Positions 36,777-46,451 of a stretch of DNA of 64,000 nt are shown here, piece by piece; positions within the stretch are counted from its first letter, which is position 1, and every line of letters starts with the position of its first letter. Origin of the DNA: Variovorax sp. ZS18.2.2 (GTDB taxonomy: Bacteria > Pseudomonadota > Gammaproteobacteria > Burkholderiales > Burkholderiaceae_C). A program made the translations under genes and the position numbers. The DNA is taken from assembly GCF_024701975.1 (NCBI RefSeq), contig NZ_JANLNM010000001.1, positions 1,798,001-1,862,000 on the forward strand, in the 5' to 3' direction. Under the pieces are notes generated by a model. It saw only the letters and a program-made list of their open reading frames with translations. It searched no databases and was not told the origin of the DNA.

Positions 36777-37577
36777 ATGATGACCCGCGTGCTGCGCATT
36801 CTCTGGGCGATCCCGCTCGCGCTGATGCTCTACGCGCTGCTGCTGTTCCTCGGCCTGATCTCCCTGGTCTGGAACTTCGTCGCGATGCTGCTCTATCCGG
36901 TGATGCCGGTGGGGCCCGCGCGCACGCTGGGCCGGACGACGATCGCCTTCGCCTACCGCATGTTCTGGTGGCTCGCCTCGGTGACCGGCATGATGCGCAT
37001 CGACGCCACCTGCCTCGACCCGATGCGCAACGAGCCCGGCGTGATCTTCGTGGCCAACCATCCGACGATGCTTGATGCGCTGCTGCTGGTGGCACGCCTG
37101 CCGCGCAGCGCCTGCATCATGAAGGCCGACCTGCTGCGCAACATCTTCCTCGGCGCGGGTGCCCGGCTCGCGCGCTACATCAGCAACGAATCGGCGCGCA
37201 TGATGGTGCGGCTGGCGGTGGACGACCTGCGCAGCGGCGGCCAGCTGGTGATCTTTCCCGAGGGCACGCGTACGGTGACGCCGCCGCTCAATGCGTTCCG
37301 TCCCGGCGTGACGCTGATCGCCAAGCTGGCGCAGGCGCCGATCCAGACGGTGTTCATCGACACCGATTCGCCTTACCTCAGCAAGGGCTGGCCGCTGTGG
37401 CGCGTGCCGCCGCTGCCGATCGTCTTCACCCTGCGGCTGGGCCAGCGCTTTTCGCCGACGTCCGACAGCGACATCCTGCAGGCCGACCTGGAACAATACT
37501 TCCGCCAAAACATGGAGCAGCGCGCAACCGACGCGTCCCCCGAATGCCAGACGCCTCGCGCACCCACCTTGTCCTGA
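36777..37577 (+). CDS. 1-acyl-sn-glycerol-3-phosphate-type (PlsC) acyltransferase
   Basis: Product of 266 residues. An N-terminal hydrophobic hairpin (about 5-45) anchors it in the inner membrane. The PlsC motifs follow: NHPTMLDALLL (the NHx4D catalytic block), then FPEGTRTVTP. Lysophospholipid acyltransferase folds occur both in phospholipid synthesis and, in aryl-polyene/xanthomonadin clusters, in attaching the polyene to a lipid. The chorismatase upstream and glycosyltransferase overlapping downstream favour the latter. A second MT codon (MMTRV) makes the exact first residue uncertain. Confidence 0.88.
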   Translation: MMTRVLRILWAIPLALMLYALLLFLGLISLVWNFVAMLLYPVMPVGPARTLGRTTIAFAYRMFWWLASVTGMMRIDATCLDPMRNEPGVIFVANHPTMLDALLLVARLPRSACIMKADLLRNIFLGAGARLARYISNESARMMVRLAVDDLRSGGQLVIFPEGTRTVTPPLNAFRPGVTLIAKLAQAPIQTVFIDTDSPYLSKGWPLWRVPPLPIVFTLRLGQRFSPTSDSDILQADLEQYFRQNMEQRATDASPECQTPRAPTLS

Positions 37578-38320
37578 TCCCCAGCTACAACGCGGGCGAA
37601 CGCCTGTTCTCGACCGTCGAGGGCGCGCGGGCGCAATGGAACCCGGTGTGGGTGGTCGTAGACGGCAGCGACGACGGCACGGGCGAGCGCCTGCAGCAGA
37701 TGGCGGCCGGCGATCCGGGCTTGCGCGTGTGGGTGCTCCCGCAGAACCAGGGCAAGGGCGCGGCCGTGCTGCACGGGTTGCGCATGGCGAAGGACGCCGG
37801 GTTCACGCATGCCCTCACGATGGATTCCGATGGGCAGCATCCCGCGGACCTGATCCCCTCCTTCATGCAGGCCTCGCTCGCCCGGCCCGAGACGATGGTG
37901 CTCGGCCGCCCCGTGTTCGACGCCAGCGCGCCGCTGTTGCGGGTGCGCGGACGGCGAGTGTCGAACGGGTGGACGCAGCTAGAGACGCTGTTCGCGGGGA
38001 TCGGTGATTCGCTCTACGGCTTTCGCGTGTACCCGGTCGCCGACCTGATCGCGGTGATGGCGCGCCAGCCATGGATGCGTCGCTTCGACTTCGATACCGA
38101 AGCGGTCGTGCGCCTCGCCTGGCGCGGCGTCAAGCCCGTGAACATCGATGCGCCGGTGAAGTACCTGACGGCCGAGGAAGGCGGGGTTTCACACTTTCGG
38201 TACGGGCGCGACAACGTGCTGCTGACCTGGATGCACGCCCGGTTGATGGTCGAGTTCGTCTTGCGGCTGCCCGCGTTGATTTTCCGCAAGCTACGCGGGG
38301 CGCCGCCCTTTCAGGACTGA
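37544..38320 (+). CDS. Family 2 glycosyltransferase
   Basis: Product of 258 residues starting MPDASRTHLVLIPSYNAGERL. The GT2 nucleotide-sugar region shows VWVVVDGSDDGT, the LPQNQGKGAAVLHGLRMA segment and the metal-binding MDSDGQHPADLIPSF. No clear membrane helices are present, though the C-terminal third is Leu/Phe-rich. It overlaps the acyltransferase end by 34 bp in another frame and so is translationally linked. Such enzymes sit beside the acyltransferase in aryl-polyene clusters; a dolichol-phosphate-mannose-synthase-like role is the main alternative. Confidence 0.88.
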   Translation: MPDASRTHLVLIPSYNAGERLFSTVEGARAQWNPVWVVVDGSDDGTGERLQQMAAGDPGLRVWVLPQNQGKGAAVLHGLRMAKDAGFTHALTMDSDGQHPADLIPSFMQASLARPETMVLGRPVFDASAPLLRVRGRRVSNGWTQLETLFAGIGDSLYGFRVYPVADLIAVMARQPWMRRFDFDTEAVVRLAWRGVKPVNIDAPVKYLTAEEGGVSHFRYGRDNVLLTWMHARLMVEFVLRLPALIFRKLRGAPPFQD

Positions 38321-39702
38321 CCGGCCGCCGCCCCGCCCAGCGCCTTGTAGAGCGTCATCGTCGCGTTGAGCTGGTTCATGCGGTTGAGCGCCAGCGAAAC
38401 CTCCGCCGAACGACGCCTGTCTTTGGCATCGAGCACGGGCTGCAACGCGGTTGCACCGGCGCGGTAGCGCACTTCGGACAAGGTCTCCGCGCGTTGCGCC
38501 TGCTGCAGCGCCACGACCAGCTTTTCGCTTTCGTCGCGCAACTGCGTTCGCGATGACAAGGAGTTCTCCACCTCCGACAGCGCCGTGTAGAGCGACTGGC
38601 GGAAGCCGAGCACGGCTTCCTCGTACTGCGTCTGCGACACGGCCACGGTCAAACGCGCCGTGTTCCATTGAAGAAAAGGCAACGCCAGCCCGGCGCCGAG
38701 CGTGGCGACCGGGTTCTCCAGCAGCTCACCCAGCGCAGTGCTCGTCGTGCCGAGCGAGCCGGTCAGGCTCAGCGTCGGATAGAAGCTGGTCCGCGTCGCA
38801 TCGACATTCGCCAGCGCGCCGCGCAGGCGCTGCTCGGCGGCACGGAGATCAGGCCGACGGCCCAGCAGGCTCGCGGGCAGGCCGGCGTCGATCGCGGGCA
38901 GATCGATGTTGGGCAGCTGCGACGGCTCCTGCGCCGCGGTTTCCGGTGGCCGGTCGAACAGGATCGCCAGCGCATTGCGCGCCTCGACGCGCTGTTGCAG
39001 CAGTTGCGTGTGCGCCGCTTCCTGGCTCGCGAGGTTCTGGCCGGCTTGCGCAACGTCGAGCCCCGACACGGCGCCTGCCTTGTACTTGGCACGCACCAAC
39101 GCGAGGATGCGACGTGCGTCCTCCATGCCCGCTTCGCTCAGCGCGATCCGCTGGTTCAGGTAGCCCACTTGCCAGTAGAGCCCCGCGGTGGTGCCCGCCA
39201 GCGAGAGCGCCGTGGCCTGCCGGTCCGACTCGGTGGCTTTCAGCTCCCAGTCGGCCGCATTGCGCTGCGCCGCCAGCCGGCCCCACAGGTCGAGCTCGTA
39301 GCTCAGCGTCACCAGCGACGTTGAACTCGACCCGGCCACGCCGCCGCGCTTGAGGTCATAGCTGCGACCGGTACTGGCCTGCCCCACCACGCTGGGCGTG
39401 AGATTGGTGTTCGCGAGCCCCGCCTGCAACTGCGCGCGCTGCACGCGAATGCCGGCCGCGGCGAGGTTGTTGTTGGTGCGCAATGCATCGTCGATCAGCG
39501 CATCGAGCTGTGGATCGTTGAATGCGCTCCACCATCGGGCCGGGAACGCCGCGGCCGCACTCGGCGTGCCGGGCTGCGGTTGCTGCCACGCCTGTGGCAC
39601 TTCGAGCGGCCGCTGCTCGCGCCGCTCGGGCTGGAACAGCGTGCAGCCGCCCAGCGCCATCGCCACGGCGAGCGAACCCAGGGCCAGACGCGCGCTACTC
39701 AC
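38311..39702 (-). CDS. Outer-membrane efflux channel lipoprotein (NodT/OprM-like)
   Basis: Product of 463 residues. The GTG at 39702 (VSSARLALG) precedes a lipoprotein signal ending ALGGC; longer frames add an Arg-rich run. It overlaps the macB stop by eight bases. TolC-family repeats are visible: RWWSAFNDPQLDALIDDAL, ELDLWGRLAAQRNAA, GRRPDLRAAEQRL and NPVATLGAGLALPFLQ. The lipid-anchored trimer forms the outer-membrane exit for the MacAB pump. Its 3' end overlaps the convergent glycosyltransferase stop by ten bases. Confidence 0.93.
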   Translation of the reverse strand: MSSARLALGSLAVAMALGGCTLFQPERREQRPLEVPQAWQQPQPGTPSAAAAFPARWWSAFNDPQLDALIDDALRTNNNLAAAGIRVQRAQLQAGLANTNLTPSVVGQASTGRSYDLKRGGVAGSSSTSLVTLSYELDLWGRLAAQRNAADWELKATESDRQATALSLAGTTAGLYWQVGYLNQRIALSEAGMEDARRILALVRAKYKAGAVSGLDVAQAGQNLASQEAAHTQLLQQRVEARNALAILFDRPPETAAQEPSQLPNIDLPAIDAGLPASLLGRRPDLRAAEQRLRGALANVDATRTSFYPTLSLTGSLGTTSTALGELLENPVATLGAGLALPFLQWNTARLTVAVSQTQYEEAVLGFRQSLYTALSEVENSLSSRTQLRDESEKLVVALQQAQRAETLSEVRYRAGATALQPVLDAKDRRRSAEVSLALNRMNQLNATMTLYKALGGAAAGQS

Positions 39703-41677
39703 GGGCCAAAGCCTCGATCGGGTCGAGCCGCGCCGCATTGCGCGCTGGCAGGTAGCCGAACAGCACGCCGATCAGCGACGCGCAAAGAAATGCCGACACC
39801 ACGGCCCCCATCGAAAAGATCATTTGCCATTGCGTCACGAACAACGAAAACAGAAAGCTGATGCCGTACGACAGCACCACGCCGATGAACCCACCCACGA
39901 GGCACACGAGCACCGCCTCGGTCAAAAACTGCTGCAGCACGTCGCTCTGCCGCGCGCCCACGGCCATGCGAATGCCGATCTCGCGGGTGCGCTCGGTCAC
40001 CGACACCAGCATGATGTTCATCACCCCGATGCCGCCCACCACCAGCGAGATCACCGCAATCAGCGACAGCAGCAGCGTGAGCGACTGGCTCGTGCGTTCG
40101 GCCGTCTTCACGATGCTGTCCATGTTGAAGGTGAAGAAATCCTTGGCGCCATGGCGCATCGTGAGCAGCCGCACGATGCTGTCCTCGGCCGCCTTGGTCG
40201 GCTGGTCGTCGCGGATGCGCACGGTGATGCCGTCGAAGTGCTGCTGCCCGAAGAGGCGGCTCGCACCGGTGCTGTAGGGCAGCCAGATGTTGAGCGACTT
40301 GTTCTCGCCGAACACGCTCTTCTTTTCCTGCGCCACGCCGATCACGGTGCACGGCAGGTTGCCCACCAGGATCACCTTGCCGACCGGCCCGGTGCCATCG
40401 GGAAAGAGCTTGCGCCGCGTGTTCTGGTCGATCACCACCACCTGCGACTGGTGGCGCACGTCCTCGGCGGTGAAGGCCGCGCCGCTCGCCATCTGGATGT
40501 CGCGCACGCGAAAGAAAGCGTCGCTCACGCCGTTCACGTTGCCGTTGACGTCGGCGCTGCGGTAGCGCAGGCGCAGGCTCCGCATGGTGGCGGGCGTCAC
40601 GCTGTGCACATAGGGCTGCGCGGCGATGGCCTGCAGGTCGGGCGGCGTCAGCGTGCGGATGCTCGCGGCCTTGTCATCGCCGAAATCGCGGCCCGGGTAG
40701 ACGTCGAGCGTGTTGGTGCCGATGGCGCGGATGTCCGACAGCACGAAGCGCTTGGCGCCCTCCCCGATGGCCACGATCGACACCACCGAGGTGATGCCGA
40801 TGACGATGCCCAGCATGGTGAGCGCCGTGCGCATCCGGTGCGCCATCATCGAGCGCCAGGCCATGCGGAAGGCTTCGGCGAAGCGGGCCCAGCCGGTGCT
40901 GAAGCGCGCAATGCCGAGCTTGGGCCTGGTCATTGCGGGGGGTGTCGACGCATCGGCGCCGACCGCCTGCGAAGGCGCCGCGACGGTCGGCACATTGGGC
41001 CGGTCGCCCACGATCACGCCGTCGGCGATCTCGATGATGCGTTCGGTGCAGCTCGCCACCTGCATGTCGTGCGTCACGATGATGATCGTGTGCCCCTGCA
41101 CATGCAGTTCCCGCAGGATGCCGATGACCTCTTGGCCACTCTTGCTGTCGAGCGCGCCGGTCGGCTCGTCGGCCAGGATGACCTGGCCGCCGTTCATCAG
41201 CGCACGCGCAATGCTCACCCGCTGTTGCTGGCCGCCCGAGAGCTGGCTCGGCCGGTGCTCGGTGCGGTCTTCGAGGCCCAGGCGCGCGAGCAGCTGCCGT
41301 GCCCGCGCATCGCGCGCGGCACCTTCGGTGCCGGCATACACCGCGGGCACCTCGACGTTGCCGGTGGCCGTCAGGTGCTGCATCAGGTGGTAGCGCTGGA
41401 AGATGAAGCCGAAGTGCTCGCGCCGCAGTTGGGCGAGCGCATCGCTGTCGAGCGTGCCCACGTCCTGGCCCGAGACGGTGTAGGTGCCGGTGCTCGGCCG
41501 GTCGAGGCAGCCGAGGATGTTCATCAGCGTCGACTTGCCCGAGCCCGAGGCGCCGACGATGGCCAGCATTTCCCCGTTGCCGATGTCCAGGTCGACATCT
41601 TTCAGCACCTGCACTTCCTGCTCGCCCGAGGGAAAGCTGCGGCCGATGCCTCGCAGCTTCAGCAGCGGCTCGGTCAC
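39695..41677 (-). CDS. macB: MacB-type macrolide/lipopeptide export ABC transporter
   Basis: Product of 660 residues. The N-terminal ATPase has Walker A GASGSGKST, FQRYHLMQHLTATGN, signature LSGGQQQRVSIARAL and LADEPTGALDS. A linker (about 230-270) leads to four transmembrane helices with a large MacB periplasmic core between the first and second. The end ARNAARLDPIEALARE is typical. MacB drives export of macrolides, heme-type or lipopeptide compounds from the periplasm through a TolC-like channel. Its ATG overlaps the macA stop (ATGA). Confidence 0.95.
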   Translation of the reverse strand: MTEPLLKLRGIGRSFPSGEQEVQVLKDVDLDIGNGEMLAIVGASGSGKSTLMNILGCLDRPSTGTYTVSGQDVGTLDSDALAQLRREHFGFIFQRYHLMQHLTATGNVEVPAVYAGTEGAARDARARQLLARLGLEDRTEHRPSQLSGGQQQRVSIARALMNGGQVILADEPTGALDSKSGQEVIGILRELHVQGHTIIIVTHDMQVASCTERIIEIADGVIVGDRPNVPTVAAPSQAVGADASTPPAMTRPKLGIARFSTGWARFAEAFRMAWRSMMAHRMRTALTMLGIVIGITSVVSIVAIGEGAKRFVLSDIRAIGTNTLDVYPGRDFGDDKAASIRTLTPPDLQAIAAQPYVHSVTPATMRSLRLRYRSADVNGNVNGVSDAFFRVRDIQMASGAAFTAEDVRHQSQVVVIDQNTRRKLFPDGTGPVGKVILVGNLPCTVIGVAQEKKSVFGENKSLNIWLPYSTGASRLFGQQHFDGITVRIRDDQPTKAAEDSIVRLLTMRHGAKDFFTFNMDSIVKTAERTSQSLTLLLSLIAVISLVVGGIGVMNIMLVSVTERTREIGIRMAVGARQSDVLQQFLTEAVLVCLVGGFIGVVLSYGISFLFSLFVTQWQMIFSMGAVVSAFLCASLIGVLFGYLPARNAARLDPIEALARE

Positions 41678-42840
41678 TGGCGCTTTCCTCTGTTGTTGCC
41701 GCCGCCTTCGCCGCTGCTTGCCGGGTCGAGCGCCGAGGCATCGCCCGTGATGACGGTGTCGCCGTCTTTCAGCCCCTCGAGCACCTGCGCCTGAAAGTTG
41801 TTGCTGATGCCCACGCGCACCTGGCGCTTTTCCACGCTCTGGTCGGGCTTGAGCACGCGCACCTCCTGGCGGCCGTCCTTGTCGCGCGCGCCGAGCGCGG
41901 TGAGCGGCACGGTCAGCGCCTGCTTGGCCTCGCCGAGCATGATGGCCACCTGCGCCGTCATGTCGACGCGCAGCGTGCGGTCGGGGTTGGGCACATCGAA
42001 CAGCGCATTGAAGAACACCGCGTTGTTGATCTTCTCGGGCGACGGCTGCACCGCGCGCAGCGTGCCGTAGTAGCGCTTGTCGGGGTCGCCGAGGATGGTG
42101 AAGTACACCGGCTGCCCCGGCTTCACGCGCACCACGTCGGCCTCGGAGACCTGCGCCTTCACCGTCATGGTCGACAGGTCGGCCAGCTTCATCAGCGTGG
42201 GCACCTGGAAGGCCGCCACCACGGTCTGGCCTTCGAGCGTGCTGATGGAGACCACGTCGCCGTCGATGGGCGCGACGATGCGGGTGTACGAGAGGTTGGT
42301 CTGCGCGGAGGCCAGGGCCAGCCGCTGCTGGCGAATCTGCGCTTCCAGCGAGATGCCATCGGCACGCAGCGCGCGCAGTTCGGCGTCGGCGCTTTCCATG
42401 TCCTGCTTCGCGGCCGCGTCCTGCGCGAGCATTTCCTGCTGCCGGGTCCAGGTGAGCTGGGCCTGCTTGATCCGCACTTCCTTCGCGAGCTTCTGCGCCT
42501 GCAAGTTGTCGAGCTTGGCCTGCTCCTGCGCAAAGGTGTTCTGCGAGATGACGGGGTCGATCTCGGCGAGCCAGTCGCCCTTCTTCACCGTCTGCCCCAG
42601 CACCACCTTCAGCGACTTGAGCTGGCCGCTGACCTGGGCACCCACCTCCACCTGCCTGAGCGCCTGCAGCACGCCGGTGGCAAGCACCGCGTTCTCGAGG
42701 TCGGTGCGCTGCACGGTGGCGGTGAGGTATTCGGTTTTCTTGGCCGGGCTCAGCCAGAAGAAGGCGATGACGGCCAGGACGACGAGGGCTGCAATACCGA
42801 GAAGGACTTTGCGCGATCGTCGCGGGGGGGTGTTAGGCAT
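41674..42840 (-). CDS. macA: MacA-type periplasmic adaptor (membrane fusion protein)
   Basis: Product of 388 residues. Features are an N-terminal anchor (about 10-30, VLLGIAALVVLAVIAFFWL split), barrel-sandwich hybrid pieces (VEVGAQVSGQL), a long coiled coil (LDNLQAQKLAKEVRIKQAQL) and beta-barrel segments (TRIVAPIDGDVVSI). A Ser/Gly/Arg-rich C-terminus follows. It connects MacB to the outer-membrane protein. The gene order macA-macB-channel and the 4- and 8-base overlaps show a single transcript from a promoter in the 42841-42975 gap. Confidence 0.95.
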   Translation of the reverse strand: MPNTPPRRSRKVLLGIAALVVLAVIAFFWLSPAKKTEYLTATVQRTDLENAVLATGVLQALRQVEVGAQVSGQLKSLKVVLGQTVKKGDWLAEIDPVISQNTFAQEQAKLDNLQAQKLAKEVRIKQAQLTWTRQQEMLAQDAAAKQDMESADAELRALRADGISLEAQIRQQRLALASAQTNLSYTRIVAPIDGDVVSISTLEGQTVVAAFQVPTLMKLADLSTMTVKAQVSEADVVRVKPGQPVYFTILGDPDKRYYGTLRAVQPSPEKINNAVFFNALFDVPNPDRTLRVDMTAQVAIMLGEAKQALTVPLTALGARDKDGRQEVRVLKPDQSVEKRQVRVGISNNFQAQVLEGLKDGDTVITGDASALDPASSGEGGGNNRGKRQ

Positions 42841-42974
42841 GCAATGAGGTGAAAGTGGAACACGCTGCGGAAAAGGAGCGAATCGATCCTAGCCCCGCTT
42901 TCTGAAGGCCAGCTAAAGAGGGAGTTCCCTCGAAGGGCTACTTCATGCCATTGTTGCCGTTGGAGCGGCATGAA

Positions 42975-43022
42975 AAACGGCGTGGCTCGCCGCCCCTTTC
43001 AGGGCAGCGAGCCACGCCGTTT
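42975..43022 (-). terminator. Rho-independent terminator downstream of dsbB
   Basis: AAACGGCGTGGCTCGC (42975-42990) pairs perfectly over 16 bp with GCGAGCCACGCCGTTT (43007-43022), loop 16 bases. On the minus strand the stem is followed by TTTTT, as expected for the end of the dsbB/cys operon, which stops at 43040. Confidence 0.9.
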
Positions 43023-43039
43023 CGGATGCAAAGAAGAGT

Positions 43040-43555
43040 TCAGCGCGCGGTGCGGCGGCGCAGGAGCAGCGTGATCAGCAGCAGCGAGAGAACCACGAAC
43101 GCGACGAACGACCAGTTCGCCAGCGTCAGGCCGAACAGCGACCAGTCGACCTTGGAGCAGTCGCCGCCGCCACGGAAGATCAGCGGCAACGCCCGCTTGA
43201 GCGGGAAGGTCTCGATCATCCCGTACAGGTCGCGCCCGCAGGACACGACTTCGGGCGGATACCACTGCAGCCAGCTCTGCGAGGCCGCCGTGTAGGCGCC
43301 GCCCACCGCCGACACCAGCGCCAGCACTCCGCCCGTCACCTGCAACGGGCGGCTGCGGAAGATGGCGGCCAGCCCCGTAAAGATGGCCACCAGCACCAGC
43401 GCATACCGCTGCACGATGCACATGGGACAGGGTTCGAGCCCCACCACGTGCTGCAGATACAGCCCGAAGGCCAGCATGAGGACACAGGCCAGGCAGATCA
43501 GCCCGAGCGCGCGGCGCGGCGCGCCGAAGTACCAATCGATCAAGGAGACACCCAA
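43040..43555 (-). CDS. dsbB: Disulfide bond formation protein DsbB
   Basis: Product of 167-171 residues. Four transmembrane helices carry the two catalytic cysteine pairs: CPMC in the first periplasmic loop ([12 protein letters not shown]) and the second pair in VVSCGRDL and [10 protein letters not shown]. It re-oxidises DsbA and passes electrons to quinone. No ATG is available: TTG at 43555 has a weak AGAAGA site, while TTG at 43543 would overlap the cysA stop as TTGA. It is the last gene of the sulfate-uptake operon, an uncommon partner. Confidence 0.93.
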   Translation of the reverse strand: MGVSLIDWYFGAPRRALGLICLACVLMLAFGLYLQHVVGLEPCPMCIVQRYALVLVAIFTGLAAIFRSRPLQVTGGVLALVSAVGGAYTAASQSWLQWYPPEVVSCGRDLYGMIETFPLKRALPLIFRGGGDCSKVDWSLFGLTLANWSFVAFVVLSLLLITLLLRRRTAR

Positions 43556-44637
43556 TCTTCTTCTACGAACACCCTGGCCTTGCGCGGATTGGCGACGACG
43601 GTGTCGCCTTCCTTCAAGCCCAGGTCGCGGAACTGTTGCGCAGGGAGTTGCGCCTCGATGATGGTTCCGGAGCCCGGATTATCTGGATTCGATTCGGTGG
43701 GCTCAAGTTCCAGCCGCGCGATGGGTCCGACCACGATCGCGCGCGACAGCGTGGCGACGATGCCGGCAGCGCCCGACACGTAGCGTGTCACATCCAGGTC
43801 ATGTGGGCGAACGTAGGCCATGGCCTTGGCGTCGCGGGCGCCGCTGTGCTCGGGCGAATCCAGGCGCATGCCATCCAGTTGCACCTGGCCGTTGTCGGCG
43901 CGGCCGTGGAACAGGTTCACGTCGCCCAGGAACCCGTAGACGAAAGGGCTCGCGGGCTTGTCCCACACGTCCTGCGGCGAGCCGACCTGTTCGATCTGGC
44001 CCTTGTTGATGACCACCACGCGGTCGGCCACTTCGAGCGCTTCTTCCTGGTCGTGCGTGACGAAGATCGAGGTGACGTGCAGCTCGTCGTGCAGCCTGCG
44101 CAGCCAGCGGCGCAGTTCCTTGCGCACCTTGGCGTCGAGCGCGCCGAAGGGCTCGTCGAGCAGCAGCACCTTGGGTTCCACCGCGAGCGCACGGGCGAGC
44201 GCGATGCGCTGGCGCTGGCCGCCCGAGAGCTGCGACGGGTAGCGGTCGGCCAGCCAGTCAAGCTGCACCAGCTTGAGCAGGTCGGTCACCTTGGCCTTGA
44301 TCTGCGCGTCGCTCGGGCGCTCCTTGCGTGGCTTCACGCGCAGGCCGAAGGCGACGTTCTCGAACACGGTCATGTGGCGGAACAGCGCGTAGTGCTGGAA
44401 CACGAAGCCCACCTGGCGTTCGCGCACATGCACGTCGGTGGTGTCCTCGCCCGAGAACAGGATGCTGCCGGTGTCGGCCGTCTCCAGCCCCGCGATGATG
44501 CGCAGCAGCGTGGTCTTGCCGCAGCCCGAAGGGCCGAGCAGCGCGACGAGCTCGCCCGACTCCACGTCGAGGTTCACGTTGCGCAGCGCGCGGAAGTCGC
44601 CGAACTGCTTGCTGATGTTGCGGATTTCGATGCTCAT
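43540..44637 (-). CDS. cysA: Sulfate/thiosulfate ABC transporter ATPase CysA
   Basis: Product of 365 residues. Walker A GPSGCGKT is at 35-42, then [20 protein letters not shown], signature [15 protein letters not shown], Walker [13 protein letters not shown] and the CysA-type C-terminal TOBE-like domain ([11 protein letters not shown]...). It energises CysT/CysW. The start lies 22 bp after cysW with AGAGAAGATC as a plausible ribosome binding site, and its stop overlaps or abuts dsbB. Confidence 0.97.
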   Translation of the reverse strand: MSIEIRNISKQFGDFRALRNVNLDVESGELVALLGPSGCGKTTLLRIIAGLETADTGSILFSGEDTTDVHVRERQVGFVFQHYALFRHMTVFENVAFGLRVKPRKERPSDAQIKAKVTDLLKLVQLDWLADRYPSQLSGGQRQRIALARALAVEPKVLLLDEPFGALDAKVRKELRRWLRRLHDELHVTSIFVTHDQEEALEVADRVVVINKGQIEQVGSPQDVWDKPASPFVYGFLGDVNLFHGRADNGQVQLDGMRLDSPEHSGARDAKAMAYVRPHDLDVTRYVSGAAGIVATLSRAIVVGPIARLELEPTESNPDNPGSGTIIEAQLPAQQFRDLGLKEGDTVVANPRKARVFVEEDWVSP

Positions 44638-44659
44638 GATCTTCTCTGTTCTTTCTCTC

Positions 44660-45562
44660 TCAGGCCGCCGTGGCTTCCGGCGGGCGCTCGGGGGGCAGCT
44701 CGGCGATGGCCTTCATCTCGCGCTCATGGCGCCACTCGATCACCGACTTGATCACCAGCGTGACCAGCGCCAGGATCGCCAGCAGCGAGGCCACGGCGAA
44801 GGCGGCCACCGACTGGTATTCGTTGTAGAGCACTTCCACATGCAGCGGCATGGTGTTGGTCTGGCCGCGGATGTGGCCCGACACCACCGACACCGCGCCG
44901 AACTCACCCATGGCGCGCGCGTTGCACAGGATCACGCCGTACAGCAAACCCCACTTGATGTTGGGCAGCGTCACGCGCCAGAAGGTCTGCCAGCCGGTCG
45001 CACCGAGCACGATGGCGGCCTGCTCCTCGTCGGTGCCCTGCGCCTGCATCAGCGGAATCAGTTCGCGCGCGATGAACGGAAAGGTCACGAACACGGTCGC
45101 CAGCACGATGCCGGGCACGGCGAAGATGATCTTGATGTCGTGCTCGGACAACCACGGGCCGAGCCAGCCCTGTGCGCCGAACACCAGCACGTAGATCAGG
45201 CCCGCCACCACCGGCGACACCGCGAACGGCAGGTCGATCAGCGTGGTGAGAAAGGCCTTGCCGCGGAATTCGAACTTGGCGACGGCCCAGGCCGCGGCCA
45301 CGCCGAACACGAGGTTCATCGGCACCGTGATGGCGGCCGTGATCAGCGTGAGACGGATGGCGCTCCAGGCATCGGGCTCCTTCAGCGCTTCGAAGTAGGC
45401 CGAGACTCCCTTGCGCAGCGCTTCTGCAGCCACGGCCGCCAGCGGCAGCACGAGGAACAGGAACATGAACGCGAGCGCGATACCGATCAGCGTCCAGCGC
45501 ACCCAGGGCGCTTCGGTGGTGCCGGCCTGTGCGCGGCGAATGACTTTGGAAGGTGCGCTCAT
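44660..45562 (-). CDS. cysW: Sulfate ABC transporter permease CysW
   Basis: Product of 300 residues with about six transmembrane helices. The family blocks are [23 protein letters not shown] (split), [27 protein letters not shown] (EAA loop, split) and [22 protein letters not shown]. It forms the channel with CysT. Only one base separates it from cysT upstream, and it precedes cysA. Confidence 0.96.
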   Translation of the reverse strand: MSAPSKVIRRAQAGTTEAPWVRWTLIGIALAFMFLFLVLPLAAVAAEALRKGVSAYFEALKEPDAWSAIRLTLITAAITVPMNLVFGVAAAWAVAKFEFRGKAFLTTLIDLPFAVSPVVAGLIYVLVFGAQGWLGPWLSEHDIKIIFAVPGIVLATVFVTFPFIARELIPLMQAQGTDEEQAAIVLGATGWQTFWRVTLPNIKWGLLYGVILCNARAMGEFGAVSVVSGHIRGQTNTMPLHVEVLYNEYQSVAAFAVASLLAILALVTLVIKSVIEWRHEREMKAIAELPPERPPEATAA

Positions 45563-45563
45563 G

Positions 45564-46451
45564 TCAGGCCCCCGCGCGGCGGCGTTGCCAGGCTTGCAGG
45601 CCGTTGATGACCAGCAGCAGCAGGAACGAAATGACCAGCATCACCAGCGCGACTGCGGTGGCGCCCGCGTAGTCGTACTGCTCCAGCTTGCCGATGATGA
45701 TGAGCGGCGTGATCTCCGAGATCATCGGCATGTTGCCGGCGATGAAGATCACCGAGCCGTACTCGCCGATGGCGCGCGCGAAGGCCATGGCAAAGCCGGT
45801 GAGCAGCGCAGGACCGATGGAAGGCAGGATCACCTTCGTGAAGGTCTGCAACCGCGTCGCACCGAGCGAAGTGGCGGCTTCTTCGAGTTCCTTCTCGGCG
45901 TCTTCCAGCACCGGCTGCACCGTGCGCACCACGAACGGCAGCCCAATGAAGATCAGCGCAATCACGATGCCCGCCGGCGTGAAAGCCAGCTTGATGCCGT
46001 GCGGCTCGAGCAGTTGCCCGATCCAGCCGTTGCCCGCGAGCAGTGCCGTGAGCGAGATGCCGGCCACGGCCGTGGGCAGCGCGAACGGCAGATCGACCAG
46101 CGCGTCGACGATGCGCTTGCCCGGAAACTTGTAGCGCACCAGCACCCACGCCACCAGCAGGCCGAACACCGCGTTCACCAGCGCCGCGAGCAGCGAGGCG
46201 CCGAAGGTCAGCCGGTACGAGGCCATCACGCGCGGTGCGGTCACGGCCACCCAGAACTGCTCCCAGGTCAGCGTGAAGGTCTTGAAGACCAGTGCCGACA
46301 GCGGGATCAGCACGATCAGGCTCAGATAAAGAATGGAGAAGCCGAGCGTGATGTGAAAGCCCGGCAGCACCCGCCTGGAGCCACTCGCCCGGTTCGCACG
46401 CGAAAGCGGCGCTCCCGCGGACGGGAGCGCCGAAGAAACTGCGCCGCTCAT
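45564..46451 (-). CDS. cysT: Sulfate ABC transporter permease CysT
   Basis: Product of 295 residues. A hydrophilic N-terminus of about 30 residues is followed by six helices. Key segments are [40 protein letters not shown] (EAA loop) and [21 protein letters not shown]. It pairs with CysW. The ATG immediately follows the sulfate-binding-protein stop, so the genes are translated in series. Confidence 0.96.
   Translation of the reverse strand: MSGAVSSALPSAGAPLSRANRASGSRRVLPGFHITLGFSILYLSLIVLIPLSALVFKTFTLTWEQFWVAVTAPRVMASYRLTFGASLLAALVNAVFGLLVAWVLVRYKFPGKRIVDALVDLPFALPTAVAGISLTALLAGNGWIGQLLEPHGIKLAFTPAGIVIALIFIGLPFVVRTVQPVLEDAEKELEEAATSLGATRLQTFTKVILPSIGPALLTGFAMAFARAIGEYGSVIFIAGNMPMISEITPLIIIGKLEQYDYAGATAVALVMLVISFLLLLVINGLQAWQRRRAGA

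Noticed and set aside
34886..38320. A complete aryl-polyene gene cluster
   Set aside because: No ketosynthase, acyl carrier, dehydratase or ketoreductase gene is present; only accessory functions are seen.
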